Origin: Rugosimonospora sp036494675
GTDB taxonomy: Bacteria > Actinomycetota > Actinomycetes > Mycobacteriales > Micromonosporaceae
DNA: 64,000 bases
Direction: 5' to 3'
NCBI GenBank assembly: GCA_036494675.1
Contig: DASXOA010000435.1
Span: forward strand, 1 to 64,000
The position numbers and the translations under genes were made by a program. Shown piece after piece: positions 1-7,899 of this stretch. Position 1 is the first letter of the stretch, and every line of letters begins with the position of its first letter. The notes under the pieces are model-generated. The model was given only the letters and a program-made list of their open reading frames with translations. It ran no database searches and was not told where the DNA came from.

Positions 1-2196
1 CTCATCAGCCCCGGCTACGACTTCAGCGCGGAGAAGACACCCGAGCTCGACTTCGACACCGCGCTGCCCTCGGCGTACCGGCTGAACAACCTGACCGCCG
101 ACGTGGACGTGAGCACCGACAACGGCCAGACGTGGACGACCGTGTGGCACCACACCGACGTCGTCAACGGCCCGGCGCACGAGGTCGTGCCGCTGGACGC
201 CTACGCGGGCAAGCCGTCGGTGCGGGTGCGCTTCCACTTCACCGGTGGGCTGACCGGCACCTGGCAGTTGGACAACGTGGCGGTCGGCACGCGCAGCCTC
301 CAGACGCTGCCCGGTGGCCTGCTCGTCGGCCAGGTCACCGACGCCAACACCGGCGCCGGTGTGCTCGGCGCGACGGTCAGCGGCGTCGCCGTACCCACCG
401 ACTCGGGGCACAGCGTCGCCACCCCCGGCGACCCCGCGCTGCCCAACGGGATCTACTGGCTGTTCTCCAGCCGTACCGGCAAGCAGCAGTTCACCGCCGG
501 CCTGGCCGGCTTCGGGTACCCGGCGGTCACCGCCAAGGTTTCCGTCGCGACGAACGCGGTCAGCGCAGCCGACTTCGCGCTGCACCCCGGCCAACTCCGG
601 GTCGACGAGAGCGCCGTCACGGACAGCGTGGCGTGGGGTGGCACGAAGACGGTCAACCTGACCGTGAAGAACACCGGCGGGTCCCCGGCGACCATCACGC
701 TGGGCGAGCAGGCGGCCGGCGGGGCGCCGAGCCCGGCGGCCGGCGCCGCGCGGCAGCGGGTGAAGTCCCCGGTGACGCCGCTCGCGGTGGCCTCCGGTGC
801 CACGGGCACGGCACCGGCCGCAGGCGCCCCGACCGACCAGGCCTGGCAGCCGATGACCGACCTGCCCACCGGCACGTACGGCGGGATGGCCGCGGTGATC
901 GGCGGGGTGCTGTACGCCGGGCTGGGTGAGGCGCCCGGCGGCCAGTGGAGCAACGCGCTGTACTCGTACGACCAGGCGACCGCGAGCTGGACCACGCTGG
1001 CCAGCGCGACCACCAAGCGGTTCAATCCGGCCTACGGCGTCATCCGCGGCAAGCTCTACGTGACCGGCGGCCGGGACGCGGCCGGCAACCCGATCAAGGG
1101 CGGTGAGGTCTACGACCCGGCGACGAACACCTGGTCGCAGATCGCGGACGCGCCGGTCGCGTACGGCAACGAGGGCTCGGCGGTACTCGGCGACAAGTTG
1201 TACGTGATCGGCGGCTGCGACTGGGGCGGCTGCGGGTACAACACCGTGCAGGTCTACGACCCGGCCACGGACACCTGGTCGGCCGGCAAGCCGTACCCGG
1301 CCCCGGTCTCGTTCCCCTCCTGCGCCACGGTCGACGGCAGCCTCTACTGCGCCGGCGGCGCGTATGAGCCGGCCAACGTGGCGGGTACCGACACCGCGAC
1401 CGGGTACAAGCTGGATCCGGCGAGCGGGGCGTGGACCCGGATCGCGGACGCGCCGGTCGACTTCTGGGGCGCGACGGCCACCGCGGCCGGCGGGCGGCTG
1501 CTGTCCGGGGGCGGCAACGTGCTGTCCGCGGGCTCCATGACCAACGAGGCGTACGCCTACGACCCCGCCACCAACGCCTGGTCGGCGATGCCGAACCTGC
1601 CCGCTCCGGTGATGGAGGCGGCCGGCGCGATCGGCTGGTACGTGGTGGGCGGTCTCAACGGGTACAGCGTGCCGCAGGCGATGGCGCAGAAGCTGCCCGG
1701 GTACGACCAGCCACACGCCGACGTGCCGTGGCTGGCCGAGAACGCCACGAAGGTGACCATCGGGGCCGGGAAGTCGACGACCGTCAAGGTGACGCTGGAC
1801 GCCGCCGCGATGGGGCCGGCGGACGCCGGCGACCACCTCGCGAACCTGATCCTCGACAGCGACACTCCGTACGGCTCGACGACCGTTCCGTTCACCATGA
1901 CGGTCACCGCTCCGGCCGGCTGGGGCGAGCTGACGGGAACGGTCACCGGCACGGGTGGCGCTGGTACGGGTGGCACGGTGGCACCGCTGGCCGGCGCGAC
2001 CGTGCAGGTCGATACGCGCAACGGCAACGTCACGCTGAGCACCGACGAGAAGGGTGGCTACCGGCTCTGGCTTCCGGTCAATGACAACCCGCTGACCGTC
2101 ATCGTCGCGGCGACGGGCTACCAGCCGGACACGAGGACGGTGAAGCTCGTCAAGGGCGGAGTGGTCGCCGCCGACTTCGCTCTGGCGGCCCGCTGA
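1..2196 (+). CDS. Secreted kelch-repeat protein with carboxypeptidase-regulatory domains (C-terminal part)
   Basis: The reading frame is open from base 1, so the true start lies left of the window and 731 C-terminal residues are visible. In order they hold the end of a jelly-roll-like domain (WQLDNVAVG), a carboxypeptidase regulatory-like domain (GLLVGQVTDANTGAGVLGA), an Ig-like or CARDB-like segment (KTVNLTVKNTGG), a run of about five kelch repeats between roughly residues 280 and 560 (repeated YDPATNTW-type motifs and GG turns), another beta domain and a second carboxypeptidase-regulatory domain at the C-terminus. No catalytic residues are visible. In actinomycetes this architecture commonly forms the tail of large secreted subtilisin-like (S8) proteases, so that is the likely missing N-terminal part. 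This is an inference, because the protease domain is outside the window. The product should be extracellular. A strong hairpin follows the stop. Confidence 0.8.
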   Translation, partial: LISPGYDFSAEKTPELDFDTALPSAYRLNNLTADVDVSTDNGQTWTTVWHHTDVVNGPAHEVVPLDAYAGKPSVRVRFHFTGGLTGTWQLDNVAVGTRSLQTLPGGLLVGQVTDANTGAGVLGATVSGVAVPTDSGHSVATPGDPALPNGIYWLFSSRTGKQQFTAGLAGFGYPAVTAKVSVATNAVSAADFALHPGQLRVDESAVTDSVAWGGTKTVNLTVKNTGGSPATITLGEQAAGGAPSPAAGAARQRVKSPVTPLAVASGATGTAPAAGAPTDQAWQPMTDLPTGTYGGMAAVIGGVLYAGLGEAPGGQWSNALYSYDQATASWTTLASATTKRFNPAYGVIRGKLYVTGGRDAAGNPIKGGEVYDPATNTWSQIADAPVAYGNEGSAVLGDKLYVIGGCDWGGCGYNTVQVYDPATDTWSAGKPYPAPVSFPSCATVDGSLYCAGGAYEPANVAGTDTATGYKLDPASGAWTRIADAPVDFWGATATAAGGRLLSGGGNVLSAGSMTNEAYAYDPATNAWSAMPNLPAPVMEAAGAIGWYVVGGLNGYSVPQAMAQKLPGYDQPHADVPWLAENATKVTIGAGKSTTVKVTLDAAAMGPADAGDHLANLILDSDTPYGSTTVPFTMTVTAPAGWGELTGTVTGTGGAGTGGTVAPLAGATVQVDTRNGNVTLSTDEKGGYRLWLPVNDNPLTVIVAATGYQPDTRTVKLVKGGVVAADFALAAR

Positions 2197-2229
2197 GCGC
2201 GGGACGGGTCATCGCCACACCACCGCCAC

Positions 2230-2256
2230 GGGCCGGCCGCACGACGCGGCCGGCCC
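2230..2256 (+). terminator. Hairpin terminator after the kelch gene
   Basis: A perfect 11-bp stem (GGGCCGGCCGC with its complement) and a 5-nt ACGAC loop begin 33 bp after the kelch stop codon. No U-tract follows, which is usual for high-GC actinomycete terminators. The convergent regulator ends at 2328, so the hairpin could serve both strands. Confidence 0.7.
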
Positions 2257-2327
2257 GCGGCACATCCCAGCGGGGCGGCGCATCCGAACGCGGCGGCGGG
2301 TCGGCCGGCACGCCGCCACGGCGCGGG

Positions 2328-3332
2328 TCAGCCCGCCCGGCGGTGCGGCGGATCGGCCGGTTTCCACCAGCCGCGGCTGGCGGCCAGGACGCCGGCCTGG
2401 AAGCGGCTCGTCGCGCCCAACCGCGCCAACAGCGCCTGGACCCGCCGCTGGATCGTCCGGTGGCCGATGCCCAACTGCCGGGCCATGGCCTCGTCGGACA
2501 GGCCCATCGCCAGCAGCGCGATGATCCGGCGCTCCTCCTCGCCGAGCGACTCGTCGTCCCGGGATCCGTTCTGCTCCGGGATGTAGGGCTGGGCGTGCTG
2601 CCACAGCGTCTCGAACAGCGTGGACAGCGCGTCGAGCAGAGCCGACGGGTACACCAGGATGCACGAGTCCAGCACCTGCGGGGTGGCCAGCAACGGGATC
2701 AGGCCGGCCTGGTCGTCGGCCAGGATCATCTTCATCGGCGCCTCGGGCAGGAACCGCACCTCCTCGCCGGCGGCGATGTCGTACTCGATGCGCCGCGCCC
2801 CACCGGACACGGTCAGCGCATCGTGGCCGTGGATGAACCGGCTGCGTACCCGCCGGCCGCCGATGTTCACGCTGGAGTTGACCCGCTCGCCGTCGCTGGC
2901 CTGCGCGTAGGGTGGCGCGTCGATGCCCCGGATCTCCCGCTCGGCCCGGCGGAACAGTTGCTGCCCGCACCGCGCCACGCCGTCCGGTCCGGTGATGACC
3001 TCGATGAGCGAGGCGGAGTCCCGGCCGACCCGCGCCTTGCGGTGCCGCTCGGCGAGCTGCTGGGCCAGCGCCCGTACCCGCTGGATGTCCCGCTCCCGGG
3101 CCAGCAGCAGCACCTCCAGCGCATGCTCGGGCGGCAGCGCGGTGTACCGGGCCGGGCGGCCGGGCATCCGGGAGACCAGGCCGCGGTCCTCCAGCCGGAC
3201 CAGCGCACCCTTGAGGTTGTCGTAGTCGATGCCGGTGCGGCTGGCCAACTCCTCGACGCTCAACGCCGGCCCGTCGACCAGGGCGAGATACGCACCCTCT
3301 CCCCAGAAGTCGACACCGAGAACCTCAAGCAC
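2328..3332 (-). CDS. TrmB/LuxR-type transcriptional regulator A
   Basis: The 334-residue protein has an N-terminal winged-helix of TrmB type (ALSVEELASRTGIDYDNLKG), a central region without recognisable catalytic motifs that probably senses a ligand, and a C-terminal LuxR/NarL helix-turn-helix (MARQLGIGHRTIQRRVQALL, then the usual LGATSRFQA ending). There is no receiver-domain phosphorylation site. The GTG at 3332 was chosen because GGAGG lies 5 nt upstream; an upstream in-frame extension exists but reads like non-coding sequence. It is divergent from, and clearly paralogous to, the regulator at 3569. It ends towards the secreted kelch gene, which may or may not be a target. Confidence 0.8.
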   Translation of the reverse strand: MLEVLGVDFWGEGAYLALVDGPALSVEELASRTGIDYDNLKGALVRLEDRGLVSRMPGRPARYTALPPEHALEVLLLARERDIQRVRALAQQLAERHRKARVGRDSASLIEVITGPDGVARCGQQLFRRAEREIRGIDAPPYAQASDGERVNSSVNIGGRRVRSRFIHGHDALTVSGGARRIEYDIAAGEEVRFLPEAPMKMILADDQAGLIPLLATPQVLDSCILVYPSALLDALSTLFETLWQHAQPYIPEQNGSRDDESLGEEERRIIALLAMGLSDEAMARQLGIGHRTIQRRVQALLARLGATSRFQAGVLAASRGWWKPADPPHRRAG

Positions 3333-3473
3333 GCACACCTCCGCGGTCCCACCGGCGGCAAGCGACGATCCCGCCGGCGGCAAGTATCGCCGCCACGGTT
3401 GCCATACGCACCGGGCCCGCGACGTGGCTTCGATCTCAGTCCCGGTACGGCTCGACCGCTCGTCCGCCGCGGA

Positions 3474-3536
3474 TGGGCCGGAAACGCCCGGCCCGGGTGG
3501 GCCGGAAACACGCCGGCAACGGCCCACTGCTACGGT
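3474..3536 (+). promoter_or_regulatory. Direct repeats and -10 upstream of regulator B
   Basis: The 12-mer TGGGCCGGAAAC occurs at 3474-3485 and again at 3498-3509, exactly 24 bp apart on the same strand. A TACGGT hexamer at 3531-3536 fits a -10 element 33 bp before the chosen start. Tandem operator half-sites for one or both divergent LuxR-type regulators are the simplest reading; this is inference from position and spacing. Confidence 0.4.
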
Positions 3537-3568
3537 CGGCACGCCATGATCATCGGACGAGGGGGTCG

Positions 3569-4609
3569 GTGACCGTGTCGCAGCCCAGCAACCAGCTTGG
3601 TGCCGTCGGCGTGAGCCCGCCCCACGAACAGGCGTACCGGTACCTCATCCGGGAGGGGCGCGGCCGCACCGCCCGCGAGGTCGCGGACGCCCTGGGCCTG
3701 TCGGTGCGGGCGACCCGGGACCTGTTGCGGGTACTGGAAAGCCAGGCACTGGTCACCAGGGTGCCGACCCGACCGCCCGGCTATTCGGCCAGCTCCCCGG
3801 AGCTGGCGCTGGAGACCCTGGTGACGCGGCGCAGCGAGGAGCTGGCACAGATCCGGCTGTTCGCCAAGGAGTTGCAGGGCGAGTTCCGCGAGGCGGCCGA
3901 GGACAGCAGCGCGGCCGACCTCATCGAGGTCATCGTCGGGCGCGAGCAGTCGATGCGGTACTTCATGCATCTGGTACACACGGCGAAGTTTCAGTTCGAC
4001 TCGCTGACCAAGCCGCCGTACGTTGCCGGCGACGACCCCACCGACGTCCTGCACGCGGAGGGCGCGGGCATCCGGCGCGGCGTGCGGAGCCGCTCCGTCT
4101 ACGAGAGCGGAGCGCTGGACGGGACGCTGACCCTGGCCGTCGCCGAGCACAGCATCGACCTCGGCGAGGAGGCCCGCGCCGTCGGCAACGTACCGATGAA
4201 GCTCGCGTTGTTCGACCGGCGCATCGGCTTCGTGCCGCTCAAGGTGGACGAGCCCGGCCTCGGCGCGCTGGTGGTGCACCCCTCGCCGTTGCTGGACGCC
4301 CTCACCGCACTGTTCGAGAGCATCTGGGCGCGGGCTGTGCCGCTGCAGTCCCTGCGCGACGGGGTACCGCCCGGGGAACTGGCCGAACGCTCCCGGCAGG
4401 TCCTGCTGCTGATGTCCGCCGGACTGAAGGACGAGTCGATCGCGCGGGTGACCGGCATGAGCCGCCGTACCGTGCAGAAGCACGTCACCTCGACGATGAG
4501 CCTGCTGGGCGCGCGCACCAGGTTTCAGGCCGCGCTGCTCGCGCGCGAGCGGGGTTGGGTCGGCAACGCTCTGGCCAACCCCGAGCAGGGGCCGGCATCG
4601 TCGCGATAG
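3569..4609 (+). CDS. TrmB/LuxR-type transcriptional regulator B
   Basis: The 346-residue protein has the same plan as the divergent regulator at 2328-3332: a winged-helix N-terminus (GRTAREVADALGLSVRATRD), a middle domain containing the conserved LLDALTALFE stretch (LLDALSTLFE in the neighbour), and a C-terminal LuxR helix-turn-helix (SRRTVQKHVTSTMSLLGART). The GTG at 3569 follows GAGG by 6 nt; a second in-frame GTG at 3575 is an alternative. The two genes are presumably an old duplication that stayed divergent and may cross-regulate. Its 3' end runs into tandem repeats. Confidence 0.8.
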   Translation: MTVSQPSNQLGAVGVSPPHEQAYRYLIREGRGRTAREVADALGLSVRATRDLLRVLESQALVTRVPTRPPGYSASSPELALETLVTRRSEELAQIRLFAKELQGEFREAAEDSSAADLIEVIVGREQSMRYFMHLVHTAKFQFDSLTKPPYVAGDDPTDVLHAEGAGIRRGVRSRSVYESGALDGTLTLAVAEHSIDLGEEARAVGNVPMKLALFDRRIGFVPLKVDEPGLGALVVHPSPLLDALTALFESIWARAVPLQSLRDGVPPGELAERSRQVLLLMSAGLKDESIARVTGMSRRTVQKHVTSTMSLLGARTRFQAALLARERGWVGNALANPEQGPASSR

Positions 4610-4677
4610 CCACCGCCGGCACCGCGATAGCCACGGCCGGCCCGGCGATCGCCACGGCCGGCACCGCGGTCACGGGT
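4594..4677. repeat. 21-bp tandem repeat, four units
   Basis: Four imperfect 21-bp units (core GCCGGCACCGCGATAGCCAC) span the last codons of regulator B, the convergent intergenic gap and the last codons of the TetR gene. All six frames stay open through it, giving artificial alanine-rich ORFs. It may act as a convergent 3' structural element or simply be an expanded minisatellite. Confidence 0.75.
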
Positions 4678-5335
4678 GCGGCCGCACCTCGTCCCCGTGG
4701 TCGAGGGCGCCGATCACCCCCGTCGCGGCCAGCCGCTGGTACATCCGGGCCAGCCGGGTGGGCTCGTACCGGAAGTCCTCGTCCACCCACCAGGTGAGCA
4801 GTCCGAGCGCCGCACTGGTGTAGAACTCGGCGACGACCTCCACGGGCAGGTCCGAGCCGGCGGCGGCCAGGTGCGGACGCAGGTGCCCGCGCATCAGGTC
4901 GGCGACGAGCCCGTGCAGATGCCGGAACACCAGGGTGCCGCCGTGCCGGCCGCACAGTGCCCGGTACATGTCGCGGTGCTGGTGCGCGTGCTGGAAGAGG
5001 ACCGCGGCCGGGCCGGACGGTTCGACCTGTGCGCCCGGTGCCATCGCGTCGAACTCGCGGCGCAGATCCTCGCTCATGTCGTCGAACCACGAGACGAGCA
5101 GCGCGTCCTTGTCGCGGTGGTGCGCGTAGAACGTCGAGCGGCCCACGTCGGCCCGGTCCAGGACGTCCTGCACGGTGACGCGTTCGTAGCCCTTGTCGAG
5201 GATCAGCGATACCAGTGCCTCACGGAGGATGCGCCGGGTGCGGCGCACCCGCCGGTCGGGTTCGGCGGCACGGCCGCCCCCCACGCCGCCGGAGAACGGG
5301 GCGCCGCGGTCGAGCGGCCGCTCCTGGTCGGTCAT
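4670..5335 (-). CDS. TetR/AcrR family transcriptional regulator
   Basis: The 221-residue protein has a typical TetR N-terminal DNA-binding domain around residues 30-80: RRILREALVSLILDKGYERV followed by VQDVLDRADVGRSTFYAHHRDKDAL, with the canonical GRSTFYAHHRDK recognition helix. The C-terminal half is helical and ligand-binding, with the divergence usual for the family. ATG 5335 is preceded by GGAGG at a 5-nt spacing. The gene is divergent from the methyltransferase at 5587 across a 251-bp gap, the classic arrangement for local repression. Its inducer cannot be predicted. Confidence 0.85.
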   Translation of the reverse strand: MTDQERPLDRGAPFSGGVGGGRAAEPDRRVRRTRRILREALVSLILDKGYERVTVQDVLDRADVGRSTFYAHHRDKDALLVSWFDDMSEDLRREFDAMAPGAQVEPSGPAAVLFQHAHQHRDMYRALCGRHGGTLVFRHLHGLVADLMRGHLRPHLAAAGSDLPVEVVAEFYTSAALGLLTWWVDEDFRYEPTRLARMYQRLAATGVIGALDHGDEVRPHP

Positions 5336-5403
5336 GACGGCCTCCGTTGCCGAACAATCGCCCACGGTCCGTCCGGTAGTGGACGGCTGCGCCGTTCTGG
5401 TTG

Positions 5404-5468
5404 TTGACCGGCGCCTACCGGGACACACCATACTCGAACAAGTTGTACGGCAATGAACACAACGTTCG
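5404..5468. promoter_or_regulatory. Candidate TetR operator/promoter region
   Basis: Between the divergent TetR and methyltransferase genes a TTGACC hexamer (5404) and CATACT (5429) give a weak rightward promoter with a 19-bp spacer. An imperfect inverted repeat lies just downstream (CGAACAAGTTG at 5435 against CAACGTTCG at 5460). Size and placement suit a TetR operator, but the arms differ by a 2-base insertion. Confidence 0.35.
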
Positions 5469-5586
5469 GTTGTCGGGACACCACTCGCCCCATGCATCGC
5501 GCACCGCGCACCGCGCACCGACCGGACCGCACCGCACCGCGCATCGCACCGCACGACCGGACCCGCCACCGACAGGGAGACACCGG

Positions 5587-6183
5587 ATGCCTGCCACCGA
5601 CCACACCCACACCGCCATGCTGAGCCTGTTCTCCCATCCCGTCCGCTACGACCGCCTCACCAACCGGGTGTTCGGCCGCCTGCACCGGCGCATCGCGGCC
5701 GACGTCGCCGCGGCCGGCCTGGCTCCCGGCAGCCGGGTCCTCGACGTCGGCACCGGCCCCGGCCGCGTACCGCTGGCGATCGCGGCCGTGGCCGGGCAAC
5801 TGGCCGTCGACGGGCTCGACGTGTCGCCCAGGATGATCGAACATGCCCGGCACGCCGCGGCGGAGGCCGGACTCGCCGACCGGGTCGGCTTCGTCGTGGG
5901 CGACGTCGCCGACCTGCCCTACCCCGAGAGCACCTTCGACCTCATCGTCTCGTCGATGAGCCAGCACCACTGGTCGAACCCGCGCGCGGGGCTCCGCGAA
6001 CTGCACCGGGTACTGCGCCCGGGCGCACAGGTCTGGATCTACGACGCCCGCCCGGCGTTGCCCCGGGCGACCGCCGCGGCCCGCGCCGCCTTCCCGGCAC
6101 GGGCGGTACGCCGCGAACCCGTCCGCATGGGACGACTGCCCATCACCTTCACCGGCCGGCTCATCGCGCAACGGCCAGCCTGA
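5587..6183 (+). CDS. Class I SAM-dependent methyltransferase
   Basis: The 198-residue protein has the glycine-rich motif I (VLDVGTGPGR, about residues 50-59), an acidic motif II loop (DGLDVSPRM), motif III (VVGDVADLPYPESTFDLIVS) and the post-motif LRELHRVLRPGAQVWIYD. This is the UbiE/methyltransferase-11 type of small-molecule methylase. The product is cytosolic and the substrate is not deducible. ATG 5587 has an AGGGAG ribosome-binding site about 8 nt upstream. The adjacent divergent TetR gene probably controls it. The C-terminus lacks any extra substrate domain. Confidence 0.85.
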   Translation: MPATDHTHTAMLSLFSHPVRYDRLTNRVFGRLHRRIAADVAAAGLAPGSRVLDVGTGPGRVPLAIAAVAGQLAVDGLDVSPRMIEHARHAAAEAGLADRVGFVVGDVADLPYPESTFDLIVSSMSQHHWSNPRAGLRELHRVLRPGAQVWIYDARPALPRATAAARAAFPARAVRREPVRMGRLPITFTGRLIAQRPA

Positions 6184-6288
6184 CCGGAGACGCCCGCAAA
6201 CCGGGTCGGTTTCGCCAACCGTGCGTATGGATAGTGTTCAGGGGAAGCTGCGCCCCGACGGGCATCGTACGGCGGAAGGTCTTGCGGA

Positions 6289-7899
6289 ATGGCTGTGCTG
6301 GTACTGGCCGGGTTGGTGCTCGTCACCGGTGGCGCGACGGTCGCGGCACTGCTCGCCTCGGCGTGGTGGTGGGTCGCGGTCGGCTGCCTCGGACTCCTGC
6401 TGCTGCTCGGTGTCTGGGACGTCGCGCAGCGTAGGCATTCGATCCTGCGCAACTACCCGCTGCTGGGACACCTGCGGTTCCTGCTCGAAGGCATCCGGCC
6501 CGAGTTGCAGCAGTACTTCATCGAGCGCAACTATGACGGCCGGCCCTACGACCGGGACATCCGCACCGTCATCTACGAGCGGGCCAAGGGAATCCACGGC
6601 GAGCAGGCGTTCGGTACGGAGCGCGACGTCAACGAGGTCGGCTACGAGTACCTGGTGCACTCCACCGCACCGCTCGAACCCCCGCCGCTCCCGCCCCGGG
6701 TACGGGTGGGTGGGCCGGACTGCACCCAGCCGTACGACATGGCACTGCTCAACGTGTCCGCGATGAGCTTCGGCGCGCTGAGCGCCAACGCCATCCGGGC
6801 GTTGAACCGCGGGGCGGCCGCCGGCGGTTTCGCCCACGACACCGGTGAGGGCGGGCTGACCGACTACCACCTGTCGGGCGGCGGCGACCTGATCTGGGAG
6901 ATCGGCAGCGGGTACTTCGGCACCCGTACCCGCGACGGGGACTTCGATCCCGACCTGTTCCGCGACAAGTCGGCCCACCCGCACGTCAGGTGCGTCTCCC
7001 TGAAGCTGAGCCAGGGAGCCAAGCCCGGCATCGGCGGCGTCCTGCCGGCCGCGAAGGTGAGCCCGGAGATCGCGGCGGCCCGCGGCGTGCCGGAGGGGGT
7101 CAAGTGCGTCAGCCCGGCGGCGCACCGGACGTTCCACACGCCCCGGGAGCTGGTGCTGTTCGTCGCGCGGATGCGGGAGCTGGCCGGCGGCAAGCCGACC
7201 GGGTTCAAGCTCTGCGTGGGCTCGCGCCGGGAACTGCTGGCCATCTGCAAGGCCATGCTGGCCGAGGGCGTCACACCGGACTTCATCGTCGTCGACGGCT
7301 CCGAGGGTGGCACGGGTGCGGCCCCGCTGGAGTACGAGGACCACGTGGGCGTGCCGCTGACCGACGGGCTGATCGTCGTGCACAACGCCCTGGTCGGTAC
7401 CGGCCTGCGCGACCGTATCCGCATCGGGGCCAGCGGCAAGGTGAGCACCGGCGTGGACCTGGTGAAGCGGATCGCCCAGGGCGCGGACTACACCAACGCC
7501 GCCCGGGCCATGATGATGGCCACCGGCTGCATCCAGGCGCAGCTGTGCCACACCAACAAGTGCCCGGTCGGGGTCGCCACCCAGGATCCGCGCCGGGCCC
7601 GCGCGCTGGACGTGGACGACAAGAGCGAGCGGGTACGCCGCTTTCAGGAGGCGACCGTCGCGCAGGCCGCGCAGATCATCGCGTCGATGGGACTGACCGG
7701 CCCGCACGAGCTGACGCCCGCGATGCTGCGCCGCCGCGTCGACCACACCACCACCCGCACGTACGCCGAACTCTACGACTGGCTCGAACCGGGACAGCTG
7801 CTCGCGCAGGCCCCGGCCGACTGGGCCGACGACTGGGCCGCCGCGGACCCCGACCGTTTCACCTCCACCACCCCGCACCTGTCAGGAGCACTGTCGTGA
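6289..7899 (+). CDS. Membrane-anchored FMN-binding glutamate synthase-like protein
   Basis: The 536-residue protein starts with two hydrophobic helices (about residues 1-47), then carries a complete GltB-type FMN barrel: SAMSFGALSANAIRALNRGA, the DTGEGGLTDYHLSGG loop, and a cysteine motif C-x5-C-x4-C within TGCIQAQLCHTNKCPVG that binds the 3Fe-4S cluster in glutamate synthases. It lacks the N-terminal glutamine amidotransferase domain and the C-terminal beta-helix of true glutamate synthase, so it is the stand-alone glutamate-synthase-domain family whose reaction is unsettled. Its stop codon overlaps the GTG of the PoxB-like gene by 4 bp, implying coupled translation and a shared process. Confidence 0.88.
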   Translation: MAVLVLAGLVLVTGGATVAALLASAWWWVAVGCLGLLLLLGVWDVAQRRHSILRNYPLLGHLRFLLEGIRPELQQYFIERNYDGRPYDRDIRTVIYERAKGIHGEQAFGTERDVNEVGYEYLVHSTAPLEPPPLPPRVRVGGPDCTQPYDMALLNVSAMSFGALSANAIRALNRGAAAGGFAHDTGEGGLTDYHLSGGGDLIWEIGSGYFGTRTRDGDFDPDLFRDKSAHPHVRCVSLKLSQGAKPGIGGVLPAAKVSPEIAAARGVPEGVKCVSPAAHRTFHTPRELVLFVARMRELAGGKPTGFKLCVGSRRELLAICKAMLAEGVTPDFIVVDGSEGGTGAAPLEYEDHVGVPLTDGLIVVHNALVGTGLRDRIRIGASGKVSTGVDLVKRIAQGADYTNAARAMMMATGCIQAQLCHTNKCPVGVATQDPRRARALDVDDKSERVRRFQEATVAQAAQIIASMGLTGPHELTPAMLRRRVDHTTTRTYAELYDWLEPGQLLAQAPADWADDWAAADPDRFTSTTPHLSGALS

